From Spiractinospora alimapuensis (GTDB taxonomy: Bacteria; Actinomycetota; Actinomycetes; Streptosporangiales; Streptosporangiaceae): DNA of 64,000 nucleotides. Under the pieces are notes generated by a model. The model saw nothing but the letters and a program-made list of their open reading frames with translations. It searched no databases and was not told the DNA's origin. This document shows, piece by piece, positions 34,145 through 43,375 of this stretch. The stretch lies in assembly GCF_018437505.1 (NCBI RefSeq), contig NZ_CP072467.1, forward strand, positions 4,550,010-4,614,009, read 5' to 3'. Both the position numbers and the translations under genes were made by a program. The stretch's first letter is position 1. Each line of letters opens with the position of its first letter.

Positions 34145-34414
34145 TTAGAGCTGGTTGCCGATGGTGATGAGCCAGTTCAGCCACGCCACGCCGGCGCCGG
34201 CGAGGATCGCGCCGGCGAAGGACACGAACACCCCGGCCCGGCCGCGGGCGGCGAGCTGGTAGTTGCCGTTGCTGGAGCCGATCGCCCAGCAGACGCCTGA
34301 GACGATCAGCATCAGCACCGCCACGATCAGCACGAACATCAACACCGCGCCGGCGACCTCCCGCAGATCCTCGATCCCCGACAGCCCTTCGAAATCCGGG
34401 AACACCTCCATCAC
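34145..34414 (-). CDS. Small DUF6112-type two-helix membrane protein, second copy
   Basis: This 89-residue paralogue shares the GLSGIEDLREVAGAV opening and membrane pattern with the gene at 33736-34005. It overlaps the large hydrolase gene by ATGA, so the two are co-translated. Two tandem copies suggest distinct subunits of one assembly. Confidence 0.75.
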   Translation of the reverse strand: MMEVFPDFEGLSGIEDLREVAGAVLMFVLIVAVLMLIVSGVCWAIGSSNGNYQLAARGRAGVFVSFAGAILAGAGVAWLNWLITIGNQL

Positions 34415-36069
34415 GCCCCCTCCCGGACCGTGATGTGGAGGTGGTCGAAGTGCCCGCCGGTCACATCTGAGGGGTCGTGCATCCCGCCACCGCTGTAGTC
34501 GCGCCAGCCCTCATCGGCGCGGGCGAGGGACCAGATCTTCCCTTGCCAGATCAGGTACTCGACGCCGAGGATCTCGGCGTGCTCTTGGAGCCAGTCGGTG
34601 ACCCGCCACCCGTACTCGAGCTGGGCCGGGGTCGGGTACTGGCCGATCGCATTCCCGAACGCCACATCACACGCACGCCCGATGGGATGCTCCGATTTCG
34701 ATCCCGGCCGGGGCGAGTAGCACGCCCACGTCGACTCCGGGAACGCGGCGAGGGTCTGTTCGTAGACGCTGCGCGTCCGCACCGTGATCTGCCCACCGCT
34801 GGTGGGGTCGTCCACCAGCTCGTCCGGGTCGCCCTCCACCGGGGCCGGATCACCCGGCGCTTCGCCGTCGGAGCCGGTGTCGCAGCCTTCTTGCCCGGGC
34901 GGGGTGACGTCGGACTCGTCGAGGTCGGCGGCGTCGTGGTCGTTGAGCCACTTCGCGGGGTCGATGTACTCGCCGTCCGTGCCGCCGTCGCGGACCTCGA
35001 AATGCAGATGCGGCCCCGTCGACATCCCCGAGCTGCCGACGTCGGCGATGTGCTGCCCGGCCCGCACCGTGTCACCCGGCGCGACGTGGATACCGTGCTC
35101 CCAGGAATGCGCGTACGCCGTCGCCATGGTCTTCCCGTCGATGCGGTGCTCGATGACGACGAGACCGCCGTAGCCGCCGGAGAACTCCGAGACCGTCACG
35201 GTGCCGTCCGCGGCTGCGAGGATCGGCGTGCCGTCCGGGGCGGAGAAATCGCTGCCGGTGTGGAAGGACTGCTCCCCGGTGATCGGATGCGTCCTCGGCC
35301 CGAACGGGCTCGTCGGCACCCACGTGCCCTCCGGCAGCGGGAACACCACCCGCGAGGACTCGACCGGCTCCGCACCCACCAGGACCGGAGCACGGGTAGG
35401 GCCGGGATCGCCACTGCCAGTGCCGCTGCTGGTGAGGGCGGTGAGGATGTCTTCGGCGACCGGCTCGAAGTTGTCGTAGCGGTCCGGGAACGCGCTGACT
35501 TCCACCGACTGGGCGGCCTCGCCCTTGCCCATCTGCTCCCACCCGGGAATGTCCAGCAGCCCTCTCGGTGAGCCGCCGTTGGGGCCGCCCGGGCCACCGT
35601 AGAACGCGGCGGCCTGATAGTCGGGGTCCATGAGCTCGGCGACGGTGCCCCACCCGGAGGCCGGCCGCATCTGAAACAGCCCCAACGAGTCGTTGTCCGA
35701 GCCATCGCCGTCGTTCGGGTAGTCGCCGCTCTCCGGATACGCGGAGGTGTTGGCGAGCATCCGCATCCGCGACTCGGTCAACGCCGCCATCAACGCGATC
35801 ACGATCCCATCCCGGCCGACCCCGTCAATGGTCGAACCGGTCTCGATGATCGTGGCGGCGTGGGTGAGCTCGGCCTTGCCGAGGACGATCGGTTCCCCGT
35901 CGCGGGTGGTCGAGGTCAGCTCGTCCGGCACGTCACCGACCTGCACGCTGCCGCCGGGGGCGGCGCAGGAGGCGGCGGAGGGGTTGACGAGCAGCCCGAC
36001 CGAGACGAGCACGACCATCGGGCCGAGCAGGACGAGGGCGGCGAGCCCCGCGATCGTTTTGCGCAGCAT
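34411..36069 (-). CDS. Conjugation cell-wall hydrolase: SLT-like, M23 and VldE/M15-like domains
   Basis: This 552-residue secreted protein begins with a signal/anchor helix (about residues 9-29). A lysozyme-like region with ALTESRMRML and SLGLFQMRP (about 95-135) comes next, then a lysostaphin-type M23 domain with HTGSDFSAPDGTP (His270, Asp274), His321 and PHLHFEVRDGG (354-356). A C-terminal domain has SEHPIGRACDVAF (His461, Asp468) and HFDHLHITV (540-545), like the VldE/M15 fold. It would open peptidoglycan for the conjugation channel. The combination covers three cleavage chemistries. Confidence 0.88.
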   Translation of the reverse strand: MLRKTIAGLAALVLLGPMVVLVSVGLLVNPSAASCAAPGGSVQVGDVPDELTSTTRDGEPIVLGKAELTHAATIIETGSTIDGVGRDGIVIALMAALTESRMRMLANTSAYPESGDYPNDGDGSDNDSLGLFQMRPASGWGTVAELMDPDYQAAAFYGGPGGPNGGSPRGLLDIPGWEQMGKGEAAQSVEVSAFPDRYDNFEPVAEDILTALTSSGTGSGDPGPTRAPVLVGAEPVESSRVVFPLPEGTWVPTSPFGPRTHPITGEQSFHTGSDFSAPDGTPILAAADGTVTVSEFSGGYGGLVVIEHRIDGKTMATAYAHSWEHGIHVAPGDTVRAGQHIADVGSSGMSTGPHLHFEVRDGGTDGEYIDPAKWLNDHDAADLDESDVTPPGQEGCDTGSDGEAPGDPAPVEGDPDELVDDPTSGGQITVRTRSVYEQTLAAFPESTWACYSPRPGSKSEHPIGRACDVAFGNAIGQYPTPAQLEYGWRVTDWLQEHAEILGVEYLIWQGKIWSLARADEGWRDYSGGGMHDPSDVTGGHFDHLHITVREGA

Positions 36070-36088
36070 CAGCGTCTCCTCCCCGGTG

Positions 36089-36760
36089 TCAGCGCAGGGG
36101 CTGGTCGAGGACGGACAGGCGCAGCAGATAACACGGGTCGCCGCCCGGCGGGCAGGTCAGGAAGATCGTGAACGCCACCTCATGCGCACTCGACGTCGCC
36201 TCGTCATTCCAGACCCCCTGCCGGTGGCGGACACCCTCGACCGTGTACGCGATGGTGCCGGGCGCCAGTTGCCCCGGCTGCGCCTGCGATTCCGCCTCCG
36301 CCCACGCCTCCGGCACGAACACATCGGTGAGCTCCAAGCGCTGGGTCGTGCTGTACTTGCGCAGCTCGACCCAGGTCTCCCGGTTCGGGAGATAGCCGGC
36401 GATATCCGAGGCCAGACCCGCCTGCTCGACCCCGGACGGATCGGCAACGGCCAGGAGAACGCTGGTGTAGTCCAGCGGCATCAGCCCGCTGGTCGTATCC
36501 CACCCGAACAGCGCCTCCGCAACGGCGCGGGCGAACTCCTCCGGGTCGTCGGTCTCAGGGATCGGCGCCAGCTCCCGCGGCCCCTGCTCCGTCGTGCCCA
36601 GTGCGGTCGGTGACGGGCGCGCGGGTGGCGGGTCGCTGGTGGTGCGGGGGCCGGCGACCAGGCCGTAGACGCCGACGCCGACCAGGAGCAGCACGACGAC
36701 CGCGGCCGAGATCAAGACGACCAGTCGGCGGCGGGAACGAGAAGCATCTGTCGAGTTCAT
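36089..36760 (-). CDS. VirB8/TcpC-like single-pass protein
   Basis: This 223-residue protein has one membrane helix (about residues 10-33) near the N-terminus, a proline-rich linker and an extracellular alpha/beta domain (YTSVLLAVADPSGVEQ, ELRKYSTTQRLELTDVFVPE). The topology and the neighbourhood suggest a VirB8-type scaffolding subunit. ATG 36760 is chosen because a GGTGCACCTG motif is immediately upstream. Confidence 0.6.
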   Translation of the reverse strand: MNSTDASRSRRRLVVLISAAVVVLLLVGVGVYGLVAGPRTTSDPPPARPSPTALGTTEQGPRELAPIPETDDPEEFARAVAEALFGWDTTSGLMPLDYTSVLLAVADPSGVEQAGLASDIAGYLPNRETWVELRKYSTTQRLELTDVFVPEAWAEAESQAQPGQLAPGTIAYTVEGVRHRQGVWNDEATSSAHEVAFTIFLTCPPGGDPCYLLRLSVLDQPLR

Positions 36761-36766
36761 GCCCAC

Positions 36767-36778
36767 CAGGTGCACCCC
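36767..36778 (-). repeat. GGTGCACCTG motif, copy 4
   Basis: The minus strand reads GGGGTGCACCTGGTGGGC and then ATG 36760, nearly the same layout as copy 2. Confidence 0.5.
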
Positions 36779-36837
36779 GACGCACATCCGCCCCAGCACC
36801 CCCTACAGGGGTCCGGGGCGGCCAAGCAACGTGAGGG

Positions 36838-37869
36838 TCAGAGGGCGCGCAGATGCCGTACCCCACCCTCGCCCTCTGCACGGTCGTCGTCGTTGTCGGT
36901 GTTCTGGTTGCGTGCGGCGCGGAGGGCGGTGGCGAAGCGGGCGGTGCCGTCGGCGATCGTCAGGAACATCTCGATCTGCTCCTCGGTGAGCTCGCCGGCG
37001 AGCACGGCCGGGTCGTAATGCGTCCACCAGTCGACCAGTTCGCCCCAGATCACGACGAACGAGCGGGCCGTCCACACCGTGAGCCTCGCCGGCGCGGGAG
37101 CGGCCGCCGTCTTCGTGCGGCGGGGCCGGTTCTTGGCGCGGGCGACCGCTTCCTGTGCGAGCCGGTCCAACTCCGCATCCCGGGTCCGGGCGGGGTCGTC
37201 GAGGAGGGCGCGGACCTCCTCGAAGATCGGATGCACCGGCGCGCCCGCCTCGATCCGTGCCAACGCATCCGCGACCTGGGCTCGGGTGTCGTCGGGGAGG
37301 TCGTCACGGTCGGCGGCCTGCTGGATCGCCTCGATCTTGTCCAGCGTCCGATACGACGCCGCGCCCGGGATCATCGCCGCCGCCTGCTGCCGCGCCTCAC
37401 CCGCCGCACTCGGTGAAGGTGTCGGTGACGGTGTCGGAAATTTTCCGCCACCGTCCTCCCCACCCTCGCCGGTCTCGGACGGTTGGTGATCGGTGCTGAA
37501 CCGGGATGCTTCCTGACGGCGGGCCGCGTCCTCGGCGAGGAGGGTCTTGAGCTCGCGGTAGAGGGATGCGGCTTCCAGTGGGGTGAGGTCCTTGTGTAGA
37601 AGGTTGTCGTCCTGCTCCGCGAGGAGTTGCCCGAGCCGGTCGGAGATCCCTTGCCGCACCCACACGTTCACGGTGCGCCAGCCGAGTTGCTGGATCGCGG
37701 CGAGCCGGCGCCTGCCGCACACGAGCACCCCGTCCGGGGTGATCGTCGGAGGCTGGAGCAGCCCGTCGCGAGCGATGGACGCGGCCAGGGCGTCGATGTC
37801 GCCCAGGTCGGTGCGGTGCCGGTTCCCGATCCTGATCGAGGACACGGCCCGTTCCAGCTCGATGCTCAT
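36838..37869 (-). CDS. ParB-like nuclease-fold protein of the ICE
   Basis: This 343-residue protein has an N-terminal ParB/Sulfiredoxin-like domain (VCGRRRLAAIQQLGWRTVNVWV, about residues 48-70). A middle low-complexity linker rich in Pro and Ser and a helical C-terminal half follow. ParB-like proteins of ICEs can aid partition or DNA processing. ATG 37869 overlaps the upstream stop. No ParA partner is seen in the window. Confidence 0.75.
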   Translation of the reverse strand: MSIELERAVSSIRIGNRHRTDLGDIDALAASIARDGLLQPPTITPDGVLVCGRRRLAAIQQLGWRTVNVWVRQGISDRLGQLLAEQDDNLLHKDLTPLEAASLYRELKTLLAEDAARRQEASRFSTDHQPSETGEGGEDGGGKFPTPSPTPSPSAAGEARQQAAAMIPGAASYRTLDKIEAIQQAADRDDLPDDTRAQVADALARIEAGAPVHPIFEEVRALLDDPARTRDAELDRLAQEAVARAKNRPRRTKTAAAPAPARLTVWTARSFVVIWGELVDWWTHYDPAVLAGELTEEQIEMFLTIADGTARFATALRAARNQNTDNDDDRAEGEGGVRHLRAL

Positions 37870-38747
37870 CGCCGGCCCCCATTCCGGGGTGCCGCCAGTG
37901 ACACTGTGAGCACGAGGTCGTCGTCGTGCAGCAGCACCGGCAGCGTCTCGCCGATCAGCAGGCGCAGCAGAATGCCCCGCCCGGCCGAGGTGGCTGCGAC
38001 ACCGGGGGCGGGGTTGCCGAGCAGCGCCCGCAGCAGCGCCGTCCACGAGGAGCCGGGCAGGTCGAGCAGGGCGCGGGAGTGCTGGTCGCGGCGCAGCACC
38101 TCGAACGCGGACTGCCGCGACCCAGCACGGGCGAGGGCGTGGCAGACATGCTCGACCGCGGCGCGGGCGGTCTGGGCCGGCCAGCCGAGGACCGTGACGA
38201 ACGCGATCGCGTCCTCCACCGCCCCAGAGGCCGACGTGACCACCTCGGCCGGCTCCACCACCTCCCTCACACTCCCGTTCTCGTCGTGTTCGTCGTCGGG
38301 GTGGGGGTCGGTGATGTGGAACGCGGGATGGTAGTCATCCAGCGGGTTCTCGCGGTCAGAGAGGCGTTCTGCGTCATGGAAGACCGAGTAGTGCGGGCGG
38401 CGCGCCTGATGCGTCGAACAGAGCAGGCCTTGGGCGCGTTCCTCGGCGATGCAGGTGATCCGCACCGCGTGAGTGACCACGCCCCACGGGTCATCGGCCT
38501 CGCGCGCGGAGCGAGTGCGCATCACATCGAACGCGGCACCCGCCGCCTCCCACGGATCAAGGCCATGCTTACGCGCCAGAGCCGCATACTTGTCGGCCGC
38601 GTACTGCATGAGCTTCGCGGCGGTCGGGTCGGTGCGCCACGCTCCCGGTCCTTCCGCGTGCAGCCGGGTCAGCAGGGCGCGCAGGCCCTCGCCCGTCGTG
38701 TAGTCCTCGCCGCCCGGGCCGGCGGCGGTCGTTGTGTGCGGGATCAT
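37866..38747 (-). CDS. ICE protein of unknown function
   Basis: This 293-residue protein is helical with a conserved-looking central part (AADKYAALARKHGLDPWEAAGAAFDVMR) and an acidic DDEHDENG loop. A later region includes LLDLPGSSWTALLRALLG. ATG 38747 is chosen as the first good start below the GGTGCACCTG motif at 38767. A replication or transfer role is guessed only from position. Confidence 0.5.
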   Translation of the reverse strand: MIPHTTTAAGPGGEDYTTGEGLRALLTRLHAEGPGAWRTDPTAAKLMQYAADKYAALARKHGLDPWEAAGAAFDVMRTRSAREADDPWGVVTHAVRITCIAEERAQGLLCSTHQARRPHYSVFHDAERLSDRENPLDDYHPAFHITDPHPDDEHDENGSVREVVEPAEVVTSASGAVEDAIAFVTVLGWPAQTARAAVEHVCHALARAGSRQSAFEVLRRDQHSRALLDLPGSSWTALLRALLGNPAPGVAATSAGRGILLRLLIGETLPVLLHDDDLVLTVSLAAPRNGGRR

Positions 38748-38766
38748 CTCGGCACCTCCTGCCAGG

Positions 38767-38778
38767 CAGGTGCACACC
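38767..38778 (-). repeat. GGTGCACCTG motif, copy 5 (variant)
   Basis: The minus strand reads GGTGTGCACCTGCC with an extra base before the core, about 20 bp upstream of ATG 38747. Confidence 0.4.
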
Positions 38779-38846
38779 GGCTCCCACGAACAGCGGGGCG
38801 GTCAGGGAAAGAACGTCGGATCGTGGACATGACGGCTCACCCCTGG

Positions 38847-39254
38847 TCACTTCCTGCCCAGACCCAGCGCCTCGGGCGCGGGCTCCTCGCGGCCGAACGC
38901 CGACAGCGGCGGCAGCCGCCTCGCACCCGCGGCGATCTGCCGACCGACATATTTGGCGCTGACCGCGATGCCATGCCGGGTCCCACGAACGAGCTTGGCG
39001 TCCAGGTCGATGCCCCGCCGCGACAGAGAGCCGCCGCCACGGGCGATCAGATCGGAGGCGCGCACCCAGTCCACCCCGCGCGTCGGCCTCTCCACGTCCA
39101 CGCCCTCCGCGCTCTGCTTCTCCCTGTCGACATCGGCGGCCTGGATCGCCTCCGGCGCCATCCCCGCCGACGGATCAGGCCGCTCCGGCCCTGCCGCCTC
39201 GGATGGTGGCTGCTCGGGCGACTGCTGGTCGTGCGGATGCTGTTCGGCGTTCAT
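38847..39254 (-). CDS. ICE hypothetical protein
   Basis: The 135-residue product has a Gln/Pro/Glu-rich N-terminal half and a C-terminal segment with VDWVRASDLIARGGGSLSRRG. It overlaps the DUF2637 gene's stop by 4 bp. No family recognised. Confidence 0.5.
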   Translation of the reverse strand: MNAEQHPHDQQSPEQPPSEAAGPERPDPSAGMAPEAIQAADVDREKQSAEGVDVERPTRGVDWVRASDLIARGGGSLSRRGIDLDAKLVRGTRHGIAVSAKYVGRQIAAGARRLPPLSAFGREEPAPEALGLGRK

Positions 39255-40060
39255 GACAGTTCCTCCTCGGAATGTTCAGGTGGGATGCCGGCCTCCTGCG
39301 GGCCGGACGACTCAGACACCTCGACCGCGGGTTCGGGCTTGGGCTGGGCTTGTTGGGGAAGCCAGCGGCCCACGGTGGAGGGATGCACGTCGAGCTCGCG
39401 GGCGATCTGCTTGTTCGACCAACCCGCCTCCCGCAGCCGCGCCGCCCGCTCCCGCCGCCCAGAACTAGCCACCGTCGGAGCCGGCTCGTGGGCCTCGTGG
39501 ATCGCGGGCGCGGTCGGCTCTACTTCGTCTTTGTCCTCGTGCTGCGGTGAGGGGGCGTCGGGCTCCGGCGCCGGGCTCTGGGTTGGGGTCTCGGGTGCGG
39601 TGCCTGCCGGCGGGAGAGCCGGCAGCGGCTCATCGGTCTGCGGCGGGGTGGTCGTGGTGCGGGTGGAGCGGATGAGCACGACGGTCAGATGCGTGGACGC
39701 CAGCAGCACCAGGGGTGGGACGGCGGCGACGGTCGCGGCGAGCAGGCCCGGCACGGACGCCTCGGCGGTGACCAGGGCGTGCGCGGCGTTCGCGACCACC
39801 GAGACAAGTGCGCCGCCAATGAGCAGCGCCCACGGATACCACGCCGCCCGGTGCCCATCGAGAGCGACCACGGCGACGGTGGCGACGACGATCAGCCCGT
39901 CGACCAGCAGCGGCCAGATCCACGCCTGCCCGCCCCCGATCCCCGAGCGCACGGCGAGGTCGGCCAGCGCCGTGAACGACAGCCAGAACGCGCCCGCGCC
40001 GATGAGCACGGTGCCCGACGCGGCCGTGACCACCGCCCACCCGCGCCGCCGAGTCATCAC
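39251..40060 (-). CDS. DUF2637-like membrane protein fused to a helix-turn-helix
   Basis: The 269-residue product has four membrane helices (about residues 9-135) typical of DUF2637 proteins, a Pro/Glu-rich linker, and a C-terminal helix-turn-helix (LREAGWSNKQIARELDVHPSTVGRWL, about 207-232). DUF2637 is often found with Rep and Tra genes on actinobacterial plasmids. A membrane sensor tied to DNA binding is an inference. Confidence 0.75.
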   Translation of the reverse strand: MMTRRRGWAVVTAASGTVLIGAGAFWLSFTALADLAVRSGIGGGQAWIWPLLVDGLIVVATVAVVALDGHRAAWYPWALLIGGALVSVVANAAHALVTAEASVPGLLAATVAAVPPLVLLASTHLTVVLIRSTRTTTTPPQTDEPLPALPPAGTAPETPTQSPAPEPDAPSPQHEDKDEVEPTAPAIHEAHEPAPTVASSGRRERAARLREAGWSNKQIARELDVHPSTVGRWLPQQAQPKPEPAVEVSESSGPQEAGIPPEHSEEELS

Positions 40061-40978
40061 AACCCCCTCGCCGGCGCGAGCCGCTGCTCCGGGGCCGCGT
40101 CATGTGACGGGCCGGGGCGGGACGCCCTCGTCTCACCTGCCGGAGCTGGGGTGCCGTGGATGCGTTTGTAGCCGGAGGTGACGGTGCGGGTGATCTCCCG
40201 AGACCCGAAGTCGGGCTGCTCGACCGTGAGCATCGCGTCCAGCGCCTCCCGATACGGCACGCCTTCCTCGGCGAGCACGCACGAGGCCCAGACCAGCTTC
40301 CGATTCCGGTCCGTGCGCTCTCCGCCCAACCAGTCCGAGCTTCTGCGGATCAGTCCGCCCCTGCCCGCGCATCCGAGGCGGGAATCGACGCGGCGGGCGG
40401 GGCGGTTCGAGAAAGCCCCGCAGCCGGCCCGCGTCCAGCGGGCGTGCGGGCTCAGTGCCGAGCTCGGTGATCCGGTACGGCACCATCTCGCCGTCGATCA
40501 CGCGCAGCGAGGGTGGGGCGACGATGTAGCCGCCGTCGCCGCGGAAGTCGATCCCCGCGTCCCCGGCCTGCCACGACCGCTGCTCCATCTCGTCGGCGGC
40601 TGGGTAGTAGAGGTGCAGGCCGCCCGTCGGCGTACGCACCAGGAACTCCCACCCCATGACGAGGCCGGCTCGGTCGGCGCGGTGCAGGGCGTCGTAGCCG
40701 TTCGTGCCGTGCACGTCCACATCCACCACGACCAGCCCGGAGGCAGCGCCGGTCGGCACACCGATGTTCGCCTGCGGGAAGCGCCGCCACCACGCCTCGA
40801 CCTGCCGCAGGTCAGTTGTTGCGTCCCGGAACCCGCGGCCGTGGCGGATCAGCGGCACCTTGTCGCGCGGCGCGACCGGGAACACCGGCACCCCCGCAGA
40901 CGCAAGCCCGCGGGCCGCGTACGGGAGAGGCTGGTCGGTGGCGTCGAGGAAGATCGCCGACAGATCACGGACCGTCAT
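40057..40978 (-). pseudogene. Bifunctional DNA primase/polymerase (prim-pol), frameshifted
   Basis: The N-terminal prim-pol frame (from ATG 40978) contains FRDATTDLRQVEAWWRRFP, GVPTGAASGLVVVDVDVHG and HLYYPAADE. After GFLEPPRPPRR it continues in the wrong frame. The matching C-terminal helical part (VWASCVLAEEGVPYREALDAML) lies one frame over, ending at 40057. The shift falls in the CG-rich run around 40385-40410. Either the gene is broken, a frameshift is programmed, or there is a sequencing error. It would otherwise supply primer synthesis for the ICE. Confidence 0.75.
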
Positions 40979-42057
40979 CACAGCCCCCGCCCCGCCCGCT
41001 CGGGTCGCAGCTCCTCAGGCTCCGCGGCAGGCGCCGCCCGGCCGGCGCCACGTTCTAGTGGGCGGCGTTGGGTGTCGCGGTCGAGGCCGGGCGGGGTGCC
41101 ATCGGGCACCTGGGTCGTGTCGAGCCCATCGAGGATGTTGATCGCGGTCTTGCGGATCCGCTCCCCGGCGGCCTGGACCACCTCGACCGGGTTCTTCCCA
41201 TCCACGGCCGCCGCCCACCCGGCCACGTACGGGATCGTGTACTCGCTGGTGTCCATCCCGTGAGCGGCACCGATCATCAGCGCCACGGATTCGGCCTCGA
41301 CCTCACCGATCCCGCGATGTCGGCGGGCCTCCTCCTGGTCGGGGCCATGCATCAGGACGTGGGCGAGCTCGTGGCCCTCGGTCTTCACCTGCGCGGCGTC
41401 GGGCATGTTCTCCCGCACGGCGACCTGGCGGGTCTCGAAGTTCGTGAGCCCGTTCGCGCCGCCGATCATGCCCTCGTGCGGCACCCACAGCAGCTCGAAC
41501 CCCTCCGCCTTGATCCGTCCCGCCAGCCCCTCGCGCAGTCCTTCCGGCGCCTCCCCGGTCAGCAGCCGCGGCTCCGGCTTCTTCGGGAGCGGGTCGCCGG
41601 TGGTCTGGGAGACATCCCAGACGTAGGCCGGGCGTACCCCGACCATCTTCGAGCGCACAGTCTCGCCCGGCTTGGGCTTCTCGCCCCGGTTCAGGCGCCG
41701 CCACGACGCGGGATCGGAGGGGTTCGCCGACGCGAATCGGCCGGTGACGGGGGCGAGGATCTGGTATCCGGCCTGGCCTTTGCCGACCTGTCGGCCGAGC
41801 TGTTGCCACTGCTTGTACCCGGCGACATAGGTCGGGAACGGCTCGGGCACCCGGCCCTGCTCGAACGCGGCCTGATGCTGTTCCCAGATCAGCAGGACGT
41901 TGTTGAACGACCGCGACCGGAACCTCGCGGCGAACCGGAGCGCGTCGGCCCAGTCCTCACCGGTGACGAGTCGCTCGACCGCGCCGGTGAGCCTGTCGTG
42001 GAGCTCGTCGAGCTTCGCCTCCCGCGCCTGGCGGGCCTCCTCTTGCCTCGTCGCCAT
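40978..42057 (-). CDS. ArdC-type antirestriction protein with ImmA/IrrE-like metallopeptidase motif
   Basis: This 359-residue protein has an N-terminal ArdC single-strand-binding domain (FNNVLLIWEQHQAAFE, KQWQQLGRQVGKGQAGYQIL, about residues 40-120). A C-terminal metallopeptidase region has HELAH (229-233) and a downstream Glu-rich helix. ArdC proteins protect incoming conjugative DNA from restriction. ATG 42057 follows GGAGGAGG. It is coupled to the prim-pol gene. Confidence 0.85.
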   Translation of the reverse strand: MATRQEEARQAREAKLDELHDRLTGAVERLVTGEDWADALRFAARFRSRSFNNVLLIWEQHQAAFEQGRVPEPFPTYVAGYKQWQQLGRQVGKGQAGYQILAPVTGRFASANPSDPASWRRLNRGEKPKPGETVRSKMVGVRPAYVWDVSQTTGDPLPKKPEPRLLTGEAPEGLREGLAGRIKAEGFELLWVPHEGMIGGANGLTNFETRQVAVRENMPDAAQVKTEGHELAHVLMHGPDQEEARRHRGIGEVEAESVALMIGAAHGMDTSEYTIPYVAGWAAAVDGKNPVEVVQAAGERIRKTAINILDGLDTTQVPDGTPPGLDRDTQRRPLERGAGRAAPAAEPEELRPERAGRGL

Positions 42058-42293
42058 CGTCCGGCCTCCTCCAGGCGGGCCAGCCACCAGGGGCGGCGGC
42101 GGGCCCTGTACCTGCGAGGTGAGCCAGGCACATCCGGCGAGTCGAGACGGTCAGCGAACTACGGGATCGGTAGGTTGGCCGCCAGGACAACTTGTGGTCG
42201 TGCCTGACGTAGGACATACCGGCCTACCAGCGCTCCCGCCGACGGTCGACGGGAAGCGGGGATGTCCGGTCGGACGCCGGACGAAGTGAGGGT

Positions 42294-43238
42294 TTACCGG
42301 ACCACGGTGCCGTTCTCGGGGTGATCCGTGGTGACGGGGCGCATGGCGCGGTAGCGGCTCGGGCTGAGCCCGGTGTGCTCGATGAACGCCTCCGTCGCCC
42401 GTGACCGGCTCGACCAGCCCACATGCCGGCCCGCAGCAGCCACGGGCAGGTCGGTCTCGCGCAGCAGCCGCGCCATCTCCTGCACCCGCAGCATCGTCAG
42501 GTAAGCGATCGGGGTCTTCCCGAACGCCTCAGCGAACACCCGCGTGAGCTGTTGCGGAGATAGCCGCACGGTCTCGGCCAGTTCGCCCAGCGTCCACGGG
42601 TGCGCGACGTTCTCGTGGAGGGCTTCGCGCGCGAGCATCGCTTCACGGCGCAGCGGCGCGAACCGCCGGGTACGCGGCAACACGGGACGCGAGCGCGCCC
42701 GCTGCAACGGCGTCAACCGCACCGGCGAGATACGGATGTGTGGGGCGACGACATCCATCACCGCGAACCAGAGGGCCTGCAACCGGTTGAACCGCTGCGG
42801 GAAACAGCCCTCAATACTGAGGGCGACCATCTCGTCCAGCCACGGCGTCACCATGCCCGCCCGGTCTCTGCCCAGGCGCAGGACCTGGGCCGGCTCGGAG
42901 TAGACCTTCTCGGCAAACCCTTGCGCGTCGAGCCGATCGTGCAGGACGGTCGAGTGCTGCCAGAAGAACTGATCGAGCGCGAAGTCGGTATCGACGTAGA
43001 TCGCGGTGAGAGTGACGTAGTCTTCGGGTTCGGCGCTGAACAACACGTTCGGGCCGATCAGGATCGCATCACCGAAGCTGGCCGGCTGGTGCCCGAACTC
43101 GCTGAACACGATCGCGGACCCCGACCTGACGAACACGAGCTTGAGACAGTCGTAGACTATCGGCCCGACCGGACGACGGATTGAGCGGGTGCGGGCCAGG
43201 ACTGGCAGAAACCGTCCGCGGTCAGGGGCCTTTACCAT
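42294..43238 (-). CDS. AraC-family transcription regulator
   Basis: The 314-residue product has an AraC_binding-like beta region (VYDCLKLVFVRSGSAIVF, about residues 25-110) and a C-terminal pair of helix-turn-helix motifs (LGELAETVRLSPQQLTRVFAEAFGKTPIAYLTMLRVQEMARLL and AAAGRHVGWSSRSRATEAFIEHTG). It sits in the TetR/acyltransferase cargo. ATG 43238 gives the usual AraC length; ATG 43367 would add 43 residues. The effector is unknown. Confidence 0.82.
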   Translation of the reverse strand: MVKAPDRGRFLPVLARTRSIRRPVGPIVYDCLKLVFVRSGSAIVFSEFGHQPASFGDAILIGPNVLFSAEPEDYVTLTAIYVDTDFALDQFFWQHSTVLHDRLDAQGFAEKVYSEPAQVLRLGRDRAGMVTPWLDEMVALSIEGCFPQRFNRLQALWFAVMDVVAPHIRISPVRLTPLQRARSRPVLPRTRRFAPLRREAMLAREALHENVAHPWTLGELAETVRLSPQQLTRVFAEAFGKTPIAYLTMLRVQEMARLLRETDLPVAAAGRHVGWSSRSRATEAFIEHTGLSPSRYRAMRPVTTDHPENGTVVR

Positions 43239-43375
43239 CCGCACCGGTCGGCCCTGATCCGCAGAGCGCGCAATGGCTCGACGCTGTCCGCGCTCGGCGT
43301 GGAGAGCAGAGCCCACGCCGCAGATACCATCTTCTTTGAAGCGCCGCGAATGAGTGTTCTGACCCATCGAGCCGA

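Noticed and set aside
37926-40181. Long open frame on the plus strand
   Set aside because: It is antisense to several well-supported ICE genes, has low-complexity composition and matches no family; such shadows are expected at this GC content.
42171-42231. GGTAGG/CCTACC inverted repeat as oriT
   Set aside because: Short arms, wide spacing and far from the relaxase gene; the dyads at 46864 are a better candidate.
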